Positions 62,879 to 64,000 of a DNA stretch of 64,000 nt are shown here, one piece after another. Below the pieces are notes generated by a model that saw only the letters and a program-made list of their open reading frames with translations, was not told the origin of the DNA and did not search any database. The first letter of the stretch is position 1. Each line of letters opens with the position of its first letter. Origin of the DNA: Campylobacterales bacterium. Lineage in GTDB: Bacteria; Campylobacterota; Campylobacteria; Campylobacterales; Sulfurimonadaceae. Position numbers and translations under genes: made by a program. The stretch spans positions 62,001 through 126,000 of the forward strand of contig JAPLGM010000015.1 of NCBI GenBank assembly GCA_026390165.1, given 5' to 3'.

Positions 62879-63658
62879 ATGAAAATTGATCTTCATAACC
62901 ATACAATTTTGTGTAATCACGCGACAGGAACGGTTGATTCGTACGTAGAAGCGGCGATTGCATGCGGTACAGAATATTTCGGTTTATCTGATCATGCGCC
63001 GATGAACTACGATTATGAGTATCGAATGTCATTTGAGCAGATGGATATTTATGAGCAATGGGTGCGCAATGCGCAAGAGCGTTATAGCGATAAAATCACC
63101 GTCCTTTTAGGCTACGAAGTTGATTATCTTGCTGGATATATGGATGAGCGTGTTTTAAAACGCCCGTGTGATTATTTGATCGGATCGATCCATTTTATTG
63201 ATGAATGGGGATTTGATAACCCTGAATACATTGCTAAATACAATACTATGGATATGGACACGCTCTATAAACGTTATTTTGATTTAGTGGAGACGATGGC
63301 AAAAAGTGGAAATTTTGATATTGTCGGTCATCTTGATTTATTAAAAGTGTTCAAATTTTTCCCAAAAACGGATATCCGCTTATTGGCAAAAGATGCGCTA
63401 AAAGCGATCAAAAAAGCCAATATGACAGTAGAGATTAATGTCTCAGGCTTGCGTAAACCCGTTACTCAAGCGTATCCATCACCCCTTTTACTCGAAGCCA
63501 TTGCGGAGCTTGAGATTCCTATTACGTTTGGTTCAGACGCGCATCGTCCCGATCAAGTGGGGATGTTTACAGATCAAGCCCAAGCCCTCGCGTGCAGTGC
63601 TGGATATACCCATTGTGCCCTTTATCGAAACAGAGATCGAGAAATGATTAAATTTTAA
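62879..63658 (+). CDS. PHP-domain histidinol-phosphatase-like protein
   Basis: A 259-residue PHP hydrolase. IDLHNHTILCNHATG is the metal-binding start, and GLSDHAPM, IGSIHFID, GHLDLLK and FGSDAHRPDQVG supply the other ligands. HisJ-type histidinol phosphatases of histidine synthesis have this pattern, though other phosphatase roles exist. The start at 62879 (ATG) is chosen over an upstream TTG. A TATAAT at 62839-62844 lies in the divergent region with cheZ. Confidence 0.85.
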   Translation: MKIDLHNHTILCNHATGTVDSYVEAAIACGTEYFGLSDHAPMNYDYEYRMSFEQMDIYEQWVRNAQERYSDKITVLLGYEVDYLAGYMDERVLKRPCDYLIGSIHFIDEWGFDNPEYIAKYNTMDMDTLYKRYFDLVETMAKSGNFDIVGHLDLLKVFKFFPKTDIRLLAKDALKAIKKANMTVEINVSGLRKPVTQAYPSPLLLEAIAELEIPITFGSDAHRPDQVGMFTDQAQALACSAGYTHCALYRNRDREMIKF

Positions 63659-63729
63659 TCAGCGTCTTTTTCGATATTAACATTTAATTCGCTATACTTT
63701 TTAAATTATAATTATTTCAGGAGTACTGC

Positions 63730-64000
63730 ATGGGTAAATTCGTAAACAGTGTAGATGAGTTTTTCGATTTTTGTAAAGAGAACGATGTTCAGTTCGTAGA
63801 TTTTCGTTTCACTGATATGAAAGGGACATGGCATCATGTCAGCTACCGTATGAGTGCGGTTAACGCAGGTCAATTCGAAGGGGGTCTTCCGTTTGATGGC
63901 TCTTCTATTGATGCGTGGCAGCCGATTAATAAATCGGATATGTTGCTAAAACCGGATGCTGAATCTGCATTTATGGATCCATTTACCGCTGATCCGACAA
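63730..64000 (+). CDS. glnA: Glutamine synthetase type I (N-terminal part)
   Basis: The first 90 codons of GlnA, the gene running off the right edge. [29 protein letters not shown] is the beta-grasp start and [13 protein letters not shown] is a family-defining segment forming part of the active site. It condenses ammonia and glutamate. AGGAG lies 7 bases before the ATG. Confidence 0.97.
   Translation, partial: MGKFVNSVDEFFDFCKENDVQFVDFRFTDMKGTWHHVSYRMSAVNAGQFEGGLPFDGSSIDAWQPINKSDMLLKPDAESAFMDPFTADPT

Noticed and set aside
1-64000. tRNA genes, rRNA genes, CRISPR arrays, integrase or complete IS elements
   Set aside because: Read through for these and found none that I can support; the only mobile-element trace is the transposase fragment.

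Overview
The window is a chromosomal segment of a Campylobacterota (Epsilonproteobacteria) bacterium. Its gene set is closest to what I know of Sulfuricurvum/Sulfurimonas-type chemolithotrophs; the genus is inferred from gene content, not measured. The supporting signs are a nap operon in the order napAGHBFLD without napC, a petABC bc1 complex with a diheme PetC, NrdD/NrdG class III ribonucleotide reductase, a Cgb-like globin, a CheZ-like protein, and family types I associate with this phylum (DUF3373 outer-membrane protein, DUF3972). No tRNA, rRNA or CRISPR array was found.

Layout. 1-2.6 kb: the 5' part of a cytoplasmic Cys-type formate dehydrogenase (fdhF-like), an SDR oxidoreductase, queD, and an NsrR-like Rrf2 regulator, all on the minus strand. 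2.7-3.7 kb: a divergent NO/nitrite pair, a single-domain globin and an HPP membrane protein, behind a tandem palindrome. 3.7-7.85 kb: an AT-rich island with a transposase remnant and one large metallophosphoesterase-P-loop NTPase gene (candidate defence gene), flanked by a 15-bp direct repeat. 7.86-10.6 kb: queE-moaA, a decayed nnrS pseudogene and a c-type cytochrome. 10.7-20.6 kb: one uninterrupted minus-strand unit, napAGHBFLD-nrdD-(split glycyl-radical ORF)-nrdG. 20.6-25.2 kb: a NarX/PilJ-type P-box membrane protein, a Crp/Fnr regulator, and petABC plus a cytochrome c. 25.3-34.9 kb: assorted genes, the DUF3373 protein, rpsB-tsf, an ABC ATPase and fliR. 34.9-40.9 kb: an acidic receiver-like protein, gmk, tatA, argS, an APC permease and an acetyltransferase. 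40.9-50 kb: an L,D-transpeptidase, an MCP, a diheme peroxidase, a RecD2-like helicase and a three-gene phosphorelay. 50-56.3 kb: glyQ, then a hipB-[gajA-gajB]-hipA operon. 56.3-64 kb: a diguanylate cyclase, a DUF89 protein, DUF3972, purE, a DHH phosphoesterase, a U32 protein, cheZ, a PHP phosphatase and the start of glnA.

How it fits together. Three promoters (moaA-queE, the c553-like cytochrome, and nap-nrd) carry an FNR-type TTGA-N6-TCAA box at exactly the same distance from a -10 hexamer, a class II activation geometry. They tie molybdopterin synthesis, periplasmic nitrate reduction and anaerobic dNTP synthesis to one low-oxygen/nitrate control. A Crp/Fnr protein and a nitrate-sensor-like P-box protein are encoded next to nap.

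Most unusual points: a Gabija-like OLD nuclease/UvrD helicase pair lying between the antitoxin and toxin genes of a hipBA operon; the single-gene metallophosphoesterase-NTPase island; the class III RNR whose glycyl-radical segment is a separate 57-residue ORF; a perfect 42-bp tandem duplication inside napH; and a degraded nnrS next to intact NO-detoxification genes.
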